Origin: Labilithrix luteola
GTDB taxonomy: Bacteria; Myxococcota_A; Polyangia; Polyangiales; Polyangiaceae
Length of the DNA stretch: 64,000 nucleotides
Direction: 5' to 3'
NCBI RefSeq assembly: GCF_001263205.1
Contig: NZ_CP012333.1
Location: forward strand, 11,885,501-11,949,500
The notes under the pieces are model-generated. The model saw only the letters and a program-made list of their open reading frames with translations. It had not been told where the DNA came from and did not search any database. Each line of letters starts with the position of its first letter. Position 1 is the stretch's first letter. Both the position numbers and the translations under genes were made by a program. Positions 1 through 8,055 of the stretch are shown here, piece by piece.

Positions 1-915
1 TCCGCAGTTCAGCGGGTCCGACTGCAAGTCGACACAATCGAAACCACATCGCGTTTGGGTCGCATCGCAAATGCATCTGCCCTGATCGCAGACCTGGTCG
101 GCTGCGCACTTGTTTCCACACGACCCACAGTTCTCCGGATCGGAGGCCAATACCGTTTCGCAACCGTCACGGCACGTATCCTTGTTGCAATCCGCATATC
201 CCGACGAACAGTGCAATCCACAGGACGAAGAGGCGCAATTGAAACCGACGTTCGGCGGATAGACGTCGACGCCGCACGGCCATGACTTCACCTCGGAGTG
301 CGCATTGTCCGGATCGCAGACGTGCCCGCACGCCCCGCAATTCGAGTCGTCGTCGCTCAGCTTGACGCACTGATCGCCGCAAGCCGTGTATCCCGGCGGG
401 CATCCGCACGCGCCCTTCCAGCACAGAACGCCAGCGCCGCATGCATTTCCGCACGCTCCGCAGTTCGCTGGGTCGGCATCGAGGCTCTTCTCGCAGCCGT
501 CCTCCACGTAGCCGTTGCAATCGCCGAACCCCACGGTGCAAAGCATCTGGCAACGGCTCTGGGCGCACACGAACGACGCGTGCAATTTCTGGCGGATCCT
601 GGGTGGTGGGTTCGGACACTGCACGTCGCAGCTCCCGCAGTGGTCGACGTCGCGACTGAGATCGGTCGTGCAGAGCCCGGACGTTCCGGGGCACGTCGCG
701 TACGGCGCGGGGCATTCGTAGGCGTTGCACATGCCCGCGTCCGACGCGGTGGGCGTAGGATTGGCCGCGTCGGCTCCCGTGAAGCTCGGCCCGCTAGTGT
801 CGACCGGCGGACCGTCGCCGCCCGCACTCAGCGAGGAGTTCGCGCATGCCGAGAGAACGGCGACTCCGAGCACGACGGCAATCGCCGCGGCCTTCGCGAG
901 GTTTGACGTGTTCAT
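1..915 (-). CDS. Cys-rich repeat lipoprotein (partial, C terminus outside window)
   Basis: The frame is open from the ATG at 915-913 down to base 1, so 305 residues are visible and the end is missing. Residues 1-24 form a lipoprotein signal with lipobox LSAC (Cys24). From about residue 60 the protein is very rich in cysteine, with a degenerate copy (DHCGSCDVQC) and three good copies of an NCGxCGxxC motif, plus another cut by the edge. Such repeats are frequent in secreted or surface lipoproteins of Myxococcota; no catalytic motif is visible. The ATG overlaps the stop of the upstream membrane gene as ATGA, which suggests coupled translation. Inference: a surface lipoprotein expressed with the ECF sigma factor upstream; the function is unknown. 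Confidence 0.85.
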   Translation of the reverse strand, partial: MNTSNLAKAAAIAVVLGVAVLSACANSSLSAGGDGPPVDTSGPSFTGADAANPTPTASDAGMCNAYECPAPYATCPGTSGLCTTDLSRDVDHCGSCDVQCPNPPPRIRQKLHASFVCAQSRCQMLCTVGFGDCNGYVEDGCEKSLDADPANCGACGNACGAGVLCWKGACGCPPGYTACGDQCVKLSDDDSNCGACGHVCDPDNAHSEVKSWPCGVDVYPPNVGFNCASSSCGLHCSSGYADCNKDTCRDGCETVLASDPENCGSCGNKCAADQVCDQGRCICDATQTRCGFDCVDLQSDPLNCG

Positions 916-1649
916 GGTGCTGCACACGAGTGAGCGAGGCGTTGCAGATGGTTCGATCCTGGCGACCGTCGCTCGAGCTCGGCGCGCACAGCACGCGCCG
1001 CGTCGACATCGCCCCGCTGACACAGCGCCAGCACCTGGAGGGTCATGCGTTCGTCTCGGAGAACGCCCTGCGGAAAGTGCGTCGCATGATTTGCGAGCGT
1101 GGCGAGGGTGTCGTCGGGAGAGCCGTCGCGGAGCGATGCCTGCGCCCGTCGCAAAAGCGCGAGCTCCTCGGCGAGACCGGCAGAGGATTCGGCGGCGATA
1201 GACGTGCTCGGCGGCCGATGAGCCGACGACGGAGGTGCCTTGGCGGCCACGTTCGGGAGCGCATCGATCGAGATGGCGGGTGGCGAAGGCGCCGCGCTCT
1301 CGTGAGCCGCTGGACTCGGTGGCTCGACCACCGACGACGCGATCGGTGCCTCGTGCGTCACGACGGCCGCCGGACGCGAAGCCGATGCTCGAATCCAGAC
1401 CACCCCGGCTGCGCAGAGCCCGACCAACGCGAGACCGACTCCGAGAGTCCATGGTCCTCGTGCGGCGGCCTTCGTGCCCATGCCTCCCGCTCGGCCGGGA
1501 GGGGCCGGTGCATCCGCGCCCAAGTCGGGCGCTTCGCCCAGGCGATCCGCGATTCCGGCGCGCATCGCCCTCGCTCGCTCGGCGCTCGGTTCCCAGGCGC
1601 TCGTCGCGCTCTGGAGAAACGCCCTCTCTTCCGGTGACAGCTCGCTCAC
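912..1649 (-). CDS. Single-pass membrane protein, probable anti-sigma factor
   Basis: 245 residues from a GTG that overlaps the sigma-factor stop (GTGA), so the two are very likely translated together. Residues 1-60 (starting VSELSPEERAF) are cytoplasmic and helical, one membrane segment lies at about 67-86, then a Pro/Ala/Ser-rich linker, and about 150-245 is a helical tail that looks like TPR-type hairpins (LRRAQASLRDGSPDDTL). Position directly after an ECF sigma gene, with a cytoplasmic head and one membrane pass, is the usual anti-sigma arrangement in this phylum. No zinc-binding HxxxCxxC motif is present, so the assignment rests on context and topology. A longer upstream reading of this frame would run inside the sigma gene and is rejected. 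Confidence 0.8.
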   Translation of the reverse strand: MSELSPEERAFLQSATSAWEPSAERARAMRAGIADRLGEAPDLGADAPAPPGRAGGMGTKAAARGPWTLGVGLALVGLCAAGVVWIRASASRPAAVVTHEAPIASSVVEPPSPAAHESAAPSPPAISIDALPNVAAKAPPSSAHRPPSTSIAAESSAGLAEELALLRRAQASLRDGSPDDTLATLANHATHFPQGVLRDERMTLQVLALCQRGDVDAARAVRAELERRSPGSNHLQRLAHSCAAP

Positions 1650-2254
1650 GGCGCACTTCCTTCCGACGCCTTCGTGCACTGCGAAAGCAGGCCCTTGAAC
1701 TGCTCGCGCGCGAGACGCAGCCGCGAGTAGGCCGTGTTGACGTTGATCTCGAGGAGCTCCGCGACTTCGGCGGCCTTCATCTCCTCGATGTCCATGAGCA
1801 GAAAGACGATGCGCTTCTCTTCGTCCATCTGGGCGAGGATCCACTCGAGCCTTTCCATCGCCTGCGACCTCGCCAACGTGTCGAAGGGACCGTCGGCCCG
1901 GTCCGCAACCTCGTCGTCGAGCGCATCGAGCGACGGGCGCGCACGCTGGCGCCGACGCTCGTTGGCCACGAGCCACCGAGCGATCTGGAAGAGCCATGTG
2001 CGAATGTCGCTACGCCCCTCGAACTCCGTGAGGCGGCGGTGCACCACGACGAACACGTCTTGCACCATGTCTTCGACCTGCGGCTCGGGTAGGCCGAGCG
2101 CGCGAAGCACGCGCCACACGAACCGAAGGTGACGCTCGTAGACTTCGTCGAAGGTAGGCAGGGCGCGCACGGAAATCGAACGCCGCTCGGGGGGTGCCAC
2201 ACTCAGCTCACGCGCGAGCGGGCTCGTTCCGGCGGAGGCATGCGGAAGGTGCAC
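1646..2254 (-). CDS. ECF-type RNA polymerase sigma factor
   Basis: 202 residues if the GTG at 2254 is used; later GTG codons at 2200 and 2170 are also possible because no clear Shine-Dalgarno sequence decides it. Region 2 lies at about 35-105 (YERHLRFVWRVL, DMVQDVFVVVHRRL, RTWLFQIARWLVANERR) and region 4 at about 133-190 (ILAQMDEEKRIVFLLMDIEEM, then an HTH ending NTAYSRLRLAREQF). It would direct RNA polymerase to a small regulon and is probably held at the membrane by the protein of the next gene. Gap of 41 bases to the barrel-like gene upstream, so all four genes may be one transcript. Confidence 0.92.
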   Translation of the reverse strand: MHLPHASAGTSPLARELSVAPPERRSISVRALPTFDEVYERHLRFVWRVLRALGLPEPQVEDMVQDVFVVVHRRLTEFEGRSDIRTWLFQIARWLVANERRRQRARPSLDALDDEVADRADGPFDTLARSQAMERLEWILAQMDEEKRIVFLLMDIEEMKAAEVAELLEINVNTAYSRLRLAREQFKGLLSQCTKASEGSAP

Positions 2255-2295
2255 GAACCGTTAGTTTCGGTCCCCTCCGGAATCATCACGACGAC

Positions 2296-3360
2296 CTAGA
2301 GAATTTTACCCTCGAGCCCCAGAAAGACGCGAACGAAGGCGCCAGGTGCCTCGAAAACCGTGCCGACGCGCTCGATCGTGATGCTCGACGCGGAGAGAGG
2401 AAAGCCGACCAGGACGCCCGCCGAAGGGGATATCGGCAGCCGGGGCCAGCCGCGCACGCGAAGCATCGTTCCCACCGCGCTCCACACCCCGGCCGACTCG
2501 CCTGGCTGCGAAATGGAGACCCCCTCCGTGGCCTGACGCCCGAGCTCGCCGCCCACACACCCGCCGACGTCGACCCAGCGCGCCCGACCGTCGAAACATC
2601 CGAAGAGGCTGCCGGTCGCCAGGCGTACGTACGCGCCGCCGACGCCACCGTGCGGCCCGCCGACGGTGAAGCGCTCATGGAACGCCGTCCCTTGCAGTTC
2701 GAGAGCCCATGGCCCGCGGCGCAGATCGACCGCCAGGCCGAGTCCCATCGTCGGGCGCGGAAGCGACCCTGAATCGAAGACGAAGCGGCCGCCGAGGGTC
2801 ACCCCGATGGCCCTCTCCTGCGGAGGGGGCTTGCTTCGCGCGCGGCGAGCCTTCTTCTGCGGAGGAGGAGGCGCGGGTGGCGGGACAGGTGTGGACACGG
2901 GGGGTGCCGTTGGTTCGACCGGTCCAGGCGCCGCCGCATGCTCACGTGTGAGCGCCTCCGGATCGATGTCGAGCGCGAGCACGAGCGCCGCCGCATCGGC
3001 AAGCCTCGAGCAGTCGTCATCGGCCAGCGTCCGAGGTGACGTCTCCGCTCCGACGAGAAGACGCAAGCGATAGCGGGGAACCACCTTCGACGCCGAAAGC
3101 TCCGCGCGTGCACGGAGCGAGTGCTGTCCAGCGCGGCGCGGGCCCACGATCGCGTCTACGCGAGCGACGACCTCGTCGTGCTGGGGACAGTCCGCAGGCG
3201 CAGTCCAGGTCAGGTCGAGAAGTGCGTCGGACGGGGCGACGTCCTGCGCGAACGCGAGATCCGGAGCCGACCCGCGCGCGAACGCGAAGAGCGAAAGGGC
3301 CACCGCGACGATCCGCCGGCCGGCCACCTTCTCCGCAGCATGGGTGCGGACGTCCCGCAT
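2296..3360 (-). CDS. Exported protein, possible outer-membrane barrel domain
   Basis: 354 residues from ATG 3360. A long Sec signal (about residues 1-39, ending near DLAFAQ) is followed by a domain with two conserved-looking cysteines (DCPQHDEVV, DDDCSRLADA; about 50-135), a Pro-rich linker with PPPP runs (about 145-185), and a C-terminal half of alternating hydrophobic strands rich in Gly and aromatic residues (GVTLGGRFVFDSG to VFLGLEGKIL) that would suit a small barrel. I do not recognise a named family. Lying just upstream of the sigma gene, it may be a regulon member or the sensor of the module. A TAGGAT box lies 9 bases before the start. Confidence 0.8.
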   Translation of the reverse strand: MRDVRTHAAEKVAGRRIVAVALSLFAFARGSAPDLAFAQDVAPSDALLDLTWTAPADCPQHDEVVARVDAIVGPRRAGQHSLRARAELSASKVVPRYRLRLLVGAETSPRTLADDDCSRLADAAALVLALDIDPEALTREHAAAPGPVEPTAPPVSTPVPPPAPPPPQKKARRARSKPPPQERAIGVTLGGRFVFDSGSLPRPTMGLGLAVDLRRGPWALELQGTAFHERFTVGGPHGGVGGAYVRLATGSLFGCFDGRARWVDVGGCVGGELGRQATEGVSISQPGESAGVWSAVGTMLRVRGWPRLPISPSAGVLVGFPLSASSITIERVGTVFEAPGAFVRVFLGLEGKIL

Positions 3361-3369
3361 CGATTGGCC

Positions 3370-3375
3370 ATCCTA
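3370..3375 (-). promoter_or_regulatory. TAnnnT box (TAGGAT) before 3360
   Basis: TAGGAT on the minus strand, separated from the ATG by 9 bases; candidate -10 element of a near-leaderless transcript. Confidence 0.35.
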
Positions 3376-3512
3376 CTCGTATGGGTCGTCCTGCGGCGCG
3401 GGTTCCCGGGGTCCACGGAAGCACGCTCGCCGGCCCTCTCGTCCGCTCGGCTTGGCATGCATCCTGCGCGCGCCAAGGTAAGTCTGTCGCGACCTCCGTT
3501 TGACTTTTCAAT

Positions 3513-3533
3513 CAGCGCAACGGGGTTGCGCTG
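3513..3533. promoter_or_regulatory. Inverted repeat abutting the promoter of the PLP gene
   Basis: Perfect 9-base arms, CAGCGCAAC at 3513-3521 and GTTGCGCTG at 3525-3533, with a GGG centre. It touches the TAGTCT box at 3534 and lies downstream of a TTGACT at 3500-3505, so it sits where a repressor or MerR-type activator would act. It could instead form an RNA hairpin only if transcription starts upstream. Confidence 0.45.
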
Positions 3534-3539
3534 TAGTCT
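3534..3539 (+). promoter_or_regulatory. TAnnnT box (TAGTCT) before 3546
   Basis: TAGTCT ends 6 bases before the GTG start; candidate -10 element. Confidence 0.4.
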
Positions 3540-3545
3540 CCGAAG

Positions 3546-4622
3546 GTGACGGGCCCCGAGCGAACACAGCCATTGCTGTTCGATGTGCTGCCCGGTCTCG
3601 CGCAGACGGTCCCCTGGCGACCGCTCGCCCGCCTGCCCACGGCAGTCGAGCCCTGCGACGCCATACGGGACTGGCTCGGACGCTCGGGGGTCTTCATGAA
3701 GCGCGACGACCTCGCCTCTCCGCTCTATGGAGGAAACAAGGTCCGTCGCTACGAGTTCGTCCTGGCCGACGCGGCCGCCAGAGGATCGAAACGCATCGTC
3801 ACCGTGGGAGGGCTCGCCTCGACCCAGGCCATGGCAACCGCGCTCTTCGGACACGCGCTTGGTTTCGACGTGTGCATGGTGCTCTTCGATCAGCCCATGA
3901 CCGACTTCGCGCGCGACGCATTGCTCGGATTCGCCGCGAGCGGAGCGGAGATCGTCCACGGCGGCGGATACCTGATGACCGCCCTTCGAACGATGAAGGC
4001 CATGCGGCGCGTTCCTGGGAGCTACCTGATCTTGCCCGGCGCAGCGAACGCCCTCGCGAATCTCGGTTACGTCGATGCGATGCTCGAATTGGCAGGCCAG
4101 GTCGAGCGCGGCGAAGCCCCGCGCCCCGATGCCATCGTGCTGCCGACAGGCTCGTCGGGCACGCTCGCCGCCTTGGCGCTGGGCGCGGCGTGGCTGGGCT
4201 GGAATACGGAGATCATCGGCGTACGCATCACCTCCACATTGGCCTGCAATCGATTCACGATCGATCGCATCGTCCGCAATACGGACCGATTTCTCGAACG
4301 ACACGACGCGCGCTGGAAAGCGATGCGTGGTCGCGTGAACTATTCGATCTACGGAGGCGCCTTGGGACGCGGCTACGGCTACCCCACGCCCGAAGCGCTG
4401 GAGGGCGCCGAACGCGTTCGTGATCTGACGGGAGCGTCTGGAGAAGTGACCTACAGCGGCAAGGCCCTCGCCGCCCTGCACGAGCTGGCACGCAAACCGG
4501 CGTATCGCGACAAGACGCTGCTCCTGTGGAACACGCTTTCGACACCGCGCCCCGCGCTCGTGCCGGGCGCCGAAGCGCGACTTCCGCCGTCGCTGCGCAA
4601 GCTCGTCACGTCGACTTCGTGA
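3546..4622 (+). CDS. PLP-dependent D-cysteine desulfhydrase / ACC deaminase family enzyme
   Basis: 358 residues from GTG 3546. It is a fold-type II PLP enzyme: the Schiff-base lysine is in SPLYGGNKVRRYEF (about residue 66), and a phosphate-binding Gly/Ser loop occurs at LPTGSSGTLAAL (about 199-210). The family includes D-cysteine desulfhydrase (D-Cys to pyruvate, H2S and ammonia) and 1-aminocyclopropane-1-carboxylate deaminase; the sequence alone does not separate them. Length is typical to slightly long (330-360). The gene stands alone, convergent with the lipoprotein at 4708, and has its own palindrome-bearing promoter region. The large open frame on the opposite strand (3210-4985) is a GC-rich shadow. 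Confidence 0.9.
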   Translation: MTGPERTQPLLFDVLPGLAQTVPWRPLARLPTAVEPCDAIRDWLGRSGVFMKRDDLASPLYGGNKVRRYEFVLADAAARGSKRIVTVGGLASTQAMATALFGHALGFDVCMVLFDQPMTDFARDALLGFAASGAEIVHGGGYLMTALRTMKAMRRVPGSYLILPGAANALANLGYVDAMLELAGQVERGEAPRPDAIVLPTGSSGTLAALALGAAWLGWNTEIIGVRITSTLACNRFTIDRIVRNTDRFLERHDARWKAMRGRVNYSIYGGALGRGYGYPTPEALEGAERVRDLTGASGEVTYSGKALAALHELARKPAYRDKTLLLWNTLSTPRPALVPGAEARLPPSLRKLVTSTS

Positions 4623-4643
4623 GCGCGGGTGGCGGCGGAGGAA

Positions 4644-4683
4644 GCCGGTCATCGTCACGATTTCGAAGTCACGAAAGACCGGC
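4644..4683. terminator. Weak inverted repeat between convergent genes
   Basis: GCCGGTC at 4644-4650 pairs with GACCGGC at 4677-4683 across a 26-base loop, midway between convergent genes ending at 4622 and 4708. There is no T-run, so this is only a possible terminator. Confidence 0.25.
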
Positions 4684-4707
4684 CTTCGACACCATCGCTG
4701 GCGCGCG

Positions 4708-5343
4708 CTAAAGCCGATCGAGGTACGCCTTTCGGAGGCAGTCGTAGTCTTCGCGCTCGACGACGCCCATGCGTTTGAGCGCCTCGACCTGGGCCGCGCG
4801 ACGCTCGGCTTCGTCGGATTGCAGCCGCGGACCCGCGCCGACTGAGCACAGGGGGCGTTCACTCGGTTTGGATGCGGTCTTGGTGCCGAGGCCGGGCGGG
4901 AGCTGGCCCTGCTCGATCGACTCCGAGGCGGCTTCGACCACCTTGACGACGGCGTCGGTGAGGGCCTGCTCGCAGAGATTTCCACATCGCGGGCCGCTCG
5001 CCGCTACGGTGGTCGACGCCTCCTTCAGGACCTGGCCGTTCTTGTCCTTGATGCGGTAGGCGACGTGGAGCTTGCAGAGGCCGGTCGGAGCCACGCACCT
5101 CGGCGACTCGTTCTCGATGCCCACCAGAATCTCGCCGTCGCCACCGCGCTCCACGAGCGAGAAGCGCGGGTTGTTCACCTTGACGGCCTCGAAGGCGTGC
5201 CGCGCATCGATCGCGCTGGCGCCGAACACGTGCACACGCACCGCGAGACCGTTCGCGGGGATCGCGGCGATCTTGGGAGGCGGCTCGAGACAGCCCACGA
5301 GGCCGCAAGCGAGGACCAAGGGGAGGACACGCACGACGCCCAT
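4708..5343 (-). CDS. Lipoprotein with SHOCT-like C-terminal segment
   Basis: 211 residues from ATG 5343, chosen because it gives a compact lipoprotein signal (MGVVRVLPLVLACGLVGC, lipobox LVGC, Cys18). ATG 5397 and an upstream start at 5442 are in frame but would overlap or crowd the kinase gene. The middle (about 25-140) is a mixed alpha/beta domain containing four cysteines (SPRCVAPTGLCKL, RCGNLCEQAL) and resembles a secreted curli-G/DUF-type fold only loosely. The last 25 residues (VEALKRMGVVEREDYDCLRK) resemble a SHOCT oligomerisation motif. It follows the Ser/Thr kinase by 58 bases on the same strand, whose tail ends in a similar motif. Function unknown. Confidence 0.8.
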   Translation of the reverse strand: MGVVRVLPLVLACGLVGCLEPPPKIAAIPANGLAVRVHVFGASAIDARHAFEAVKVNNPRFSLVERGGDGEILVGIENESPRCVAPTGLCKLHVAYRIKDKNGQVLKEASTTVAASGPRCGNLCEQALTDAVVKVVEAASESIEQGQLPPGLGTKTASKPSERPLCSVGAGPRLQSDEAERRAAQVEALKRMGVVEREDYDCLRKAYLDRL

Positions 5344-5401
5344 CGAGAGAAACGGGGTGCAGCCGGCGAGCAATCGTATTCGAAGGATATCATTCATATA
5401 A

Positions 5402-6715
5402 TTAACGATTTCCGTGGAGAATGGCTGCCCGTTTCCCCGCACATTCCGCCGGGGTGAAGGTACCCTGCGCGCAGAGCCGCTCGAGCACCTCGAGGCGACG
5501 CCGTTGTTCGCGCGTCAGCGTGGAGGGGAGCGCCGCGGGCGACGCCGAGATCACGTGGGGCGCCGAAGCTTCGCTCGGAGGCAGCGCGGGCGGCGGCCCG
5601 TGCGAAGGCGCCTCCGGCGGCGGCGCCACGGCCCGCTCTTGCGTCTGAGGCGCCGCGGGGACGAGGCCCACCGCCGGCACACGTGCCCGGTACGCGTGCA
5701 GCGCGAACGTCGACACGAAGACGACGAGCAGAGCCGCGATCGCGCACAGCCCCACGCCGACAATGAAGCCCGTCGCGCGCGACGCCGGCGGAGGCACGGT
5801 GAGCGGCCGCGCGGGAGCCACCGAGACCGCGCTCGGACGTGCGAGCGTCTGACCGAACGCTTCGGCCAAGGCGGCGACGGCTTCGCCGGCGGCCGAGAAT
5901 CGTTCACGGACGTCACGATTCACGCAGTGCACGAACCACGTGTCGAAGGCCGGTCCGAGCAGCACGACGCGCGAGCTCGGAAGCGCGATCGGATCGACGA
6001 GGAGGCGCACGTAGAGCTGCTCCCCCTCGGCATCCCAGAATCGCCGGCCGGTCAAGAGCTCGAAGGCCACGAGGCCGAGCGCCCAGACGTCCGTCCAAGG
6101 ACCGACGGCCGACGGATCGCCGAGCGCCTGCTCCGGTGCCATGTACGCGGGCGTGCCGAGCACGTATCCCGCGCGCGTTCGCGTCGGGCCCGCGACCTCC
6201 ACGTCGGCGAGGCGGGCGATGCCGAAGTCGACCAGCTTGATGCACGCCGAGCCGTCCTCACGGTGCGTGAGGAACAGATTCTCGGGCTTCAGATCGCGAT
6301 GGATGATGCCCGCAGCATGCGCCTTGTCGAGCGCGCGTGCCGCCTGGCGCAGGTACTCGACGACCAGCGCCGGCGGGAGCGGCCCATCGTCCTGGACGAC
6401 CTGCGCGAGATCGCGGCCGCGAAGGAGCTCCATCACGTAGAACGGCGCGTGGCCGAGCTCCGGCGCAGTGTCCGCGTCCGTCACACGCGCGATGTGCTCA
6501 CTCTCGATGCGGGCAGGCGCCCTCGCTTCCCGACGAAAGCGCTCGACCGCCTCGGCATCCTGGCCAATGGCCGCATGCAGCGTCTTGAGCGCGAGGAGCT
6601 CGTCGGTGTGGACGTGCCGAACGGCATGCACCGATCCCATCCCTCCCGTGCCGAGGAAGCGCTCGATCCGATAGCGCCCTGCGACGACCTGTCCGACCAC
6701 CAACGGAGGCTGCAC
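5402..6715 (-). CDS. Receptor-type Ser/Thr protein kinase
   Basis: 437 residues from GTG 6715 (VQPPLVVGQVVAGRYRIERF); the frame extends to 6928 but that part is Arg/Ser-rich shadow of the gene opposite. Kinase domain about 13-275: glycine loop GTGGMGS, VAIK-type lysine in LLALKTL, catalytic HRDLKPENLF, DFGIARL, MAPEQAL. Membrane segment about 314-342, then a Pro-rich periplasmic linker and a SHOCT-like end (LERLCAQGTFTPAECAGKRA, about 405-433). No sensory domain is recognised outside. It is divergent from the lipoprotein gene at 6838 and is followed by the lipoprotein at 4708, a possible partner. Start codon is the least certain part; no Shine-Dalgarno is seen. Confidence 0.92.
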   Translation of the reverse strand: MQPPLVVGQVVAGRYRIERFLGTGGMGSVHAVRHVHTDELLALKTLHAAIGQDAEAVERFRREARAPARIESEHIARVTDADTAPELGHAPFYVMELLRGRDLAQVVQDDGPLPPALVVEYLRQAARALDKAHAAGIIHRDLKPENLFLTHREDGSACIKLVDFGIARLADVEVAGPTRTRAGYVLGTPAYMAPEQALGDPSAVGPWTDVWALGLVAFELLTGRRFWDAEGEQLYVRLLVDPIALPSSRVVLLGPAFDTWFVHCVNRDVRERFSAAGEAVAALAEAFGQTLARPSAVSVAPARPLTVPPPASRATGFIVGVGLCAIAALLVVFVSTFALHAYRARVPAVGLVPAAPQTQERAVAPPPEAPSHGPPPALPPSEASAPHVISASPAALPSTLTREQRRRLEVLERLCAQGTFTPAECAGKRAAILHGNR

Positions 6716-6837
6716 GACCGCAAGAGTCCGGGACGGCGCCGAAGTCGCAAGAAATCGTCGTCGCGTCGTCGAAGCGGACGACGGGCTCGTACGCGAGGGC
6801 GTGCGGCGTCGCCGGCACGGTGTTACGAGGCAGGTCC

Positions 6838-7518
6838 ATGCCGTCTCGTCTGGCTTCCAGGTCGTTCGCAGCCATCCTGCTCTCGATGTTTCTCGCCGGC
6901 TGCTCGAAGGATTGCGGCGGCGGGTCACGTACGGAGTCGACGGCGGCCGACGCCACGAAGCTCGGCGAGACCTTCTCCGCGCTCGGCAAGGTCGAGGTCG
7001 TGAGTGGTGACGGGACCGAGCTCGAGATGACGCTCGGCCCGGCCCCGCGCGTCATCGTCCAGGACCTCGCCGCCGGCGAAGACGGTGGCCACGCCCGCGA
7101 GTCGTTCATGGTCGGGCTCCTCAAGAGCACGCCGCACGAAGGCGAGCCCGCCAAGGACGGCACCAAGCACGTCGATCTCGAGCATCGGATGCAGCCCGCC
7201 GTCATCTACTTCGGCGACCAGGCAGCCGCCGCGCACGCCGCCTGGCTCGTCGGCTATGCCAAGTGGGACGCCGCGCTCGACGACGCCGAGCTCGATCGCA
7301 TCGCCACCGGCAACCTGGACGCGTCGTCGGCCCCCACCGTGGGCGCTCCCACGCCCGCTCCACTACGCGTCCACGGGCACGTCGCGCCGTATCGCACGGC
7401 CGTCGCCAAGACCCCTGCCCTCGCGTCGCCGCGCGTGATGCGCTTCCTTTGCTTCGGCCACGATCGTTGCGAAGAGGAAACGCTCTCGAAGTTCGTCGTG
7501 CTCGTCGTCGATCGCTGA
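6838..7518 (+). CDS. Putative lipoprotein
   Basis: 226 residues from ATG 6838, preceded by GAGGCAGG; the upstream in-frame codon at 6820 would lengthen the signal unhelpfully. Residues 1-22 are a lipoprotein signal (lipobox LAGC). The mature part has no motif I recognise; it contains an alpha/beta region (about 45-150) and ends with two cysteines near FLCFGHDRCEEE and a hydrophobic strand (SKFVVLVVDR). Divergent from the kinase at 6715, so the 122 bases between them must hold both promoters. A damaged coding stretch follows immediately downstream. Confidence 0.8.
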   Translation: MPSRLASRSFAAILLSMFLAGCSKDCGGGSRTESTAADATKLGETFSALGKVEVVSGDGTELEMTLGPAPRVIVQDLAAGEDGGHARESFMVGLLKSTPHEGEPAKDGTKHVDLEHRMQPAVIYFGDQAAAAHAAWLVGYAKWDAALDDAELDRIATGNLDASSAPTVGAPTPAPLRVHGHVAPYRTAVAKTPALASPRVMRFLCFGHDRCEEETLSKFVVLVVDR

Positions 7519-7530
7519 TCGCCAGAGGGC

Positions 7531-7994
7531 AGGCCTCGCGCTCTACCGCACGACGAACTCGGCTTTCGTGGTTGGAGGCAGCGCCTCTTCGATCGCCACG
7601 CGGGCTCCCTGCACGCGTCACCTGAGCATCGAGGCGTGCGCGCCACAAATCGCGCGCCGGCCAGCGGTTCCCCAATGGGTGGGCCGCGTGTGGGAGCGTG
7701 TGACGCAAACGCCCTTCGAGCACGTCGTCGGGGCCACCCCAGGGGGAACGGAAGCTCTGGGAACACGAGCTTCCCGTGCGTTTTCGAGCCCATCGTGAAG
7801 CGCGGCGACGCCTGGTGCCTGGCCGGCGACTTCGTCGATACGCGATCGAGCTCGGCAATCCTGAGCGCGCGGGCCTCCTCGGATGGCGGCGACACACCCT
7901 CGGGTGCGGCGGGGGATCGAGCGCCGACGGAACGTTCTTCTGGAGCTTCTATGCACCGCTCTTGGCGCGCATCTTCACGTCACGCGCTCACTGA
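7531..7994 (+). pseudogene. Probable frame-broken coding remnant
   Basis: This stretch of about 540 bases between clear genes has no long open frame, yet successive plus-strand frames look coding by third-base GC: 7532 to about 7740 (includes WVGRVWERVTQTPFEHVVGA), about 7758 to 7860 (FPCVFEPIVKRGDAWCLAGD), and about 7855 to 7994 (DGTFFWSFYAPLLARIFTSR then stop). The joins would be near the G/C homopolymers at 7730-7746 and near 7855. No start codon is obvious. It may be a decayed gene, or an intact one if the sequence has indel errors. A minus-strand reading ending at 7543 is a less likely alternative. I do not recognise the product. Confidence 0.35.
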
Positions 7995-8042
7995 CGCGCA
8001 ACGCCAAATTTCGCTGTTGCCCTACTCACGCAGATCGCTTGC

Positions 8043-8048
8043 TATGCT
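8043..8048 (+). promoter_or_regulatory. TAnnnT box (TATGCT) before 8056
   Basis: TATGCT, 7 bases before the ATG of the H1-like gene. Confidence 0.35.
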
Positions 8049-8055
8049 TCGCATC

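Noticed and set aside
3210..4985. Minus-strand open frame of 591 codons opposite the PLP enzyme gene
   Set aside because: Arg/Ser-rich composition without motifs; the plus strand has a complete enzyme with a PLP lysine. A GC-rich shadow frame.
7254..7895. Minus-strand reading of the gene-free stretch (ends ...ALPPTTKAEFVVR at 7543)
   Set aside because: Needs frameshifts as well, and third-base GC favours the plus-strand frames; kept only as an alternative in the pseudogene entry.
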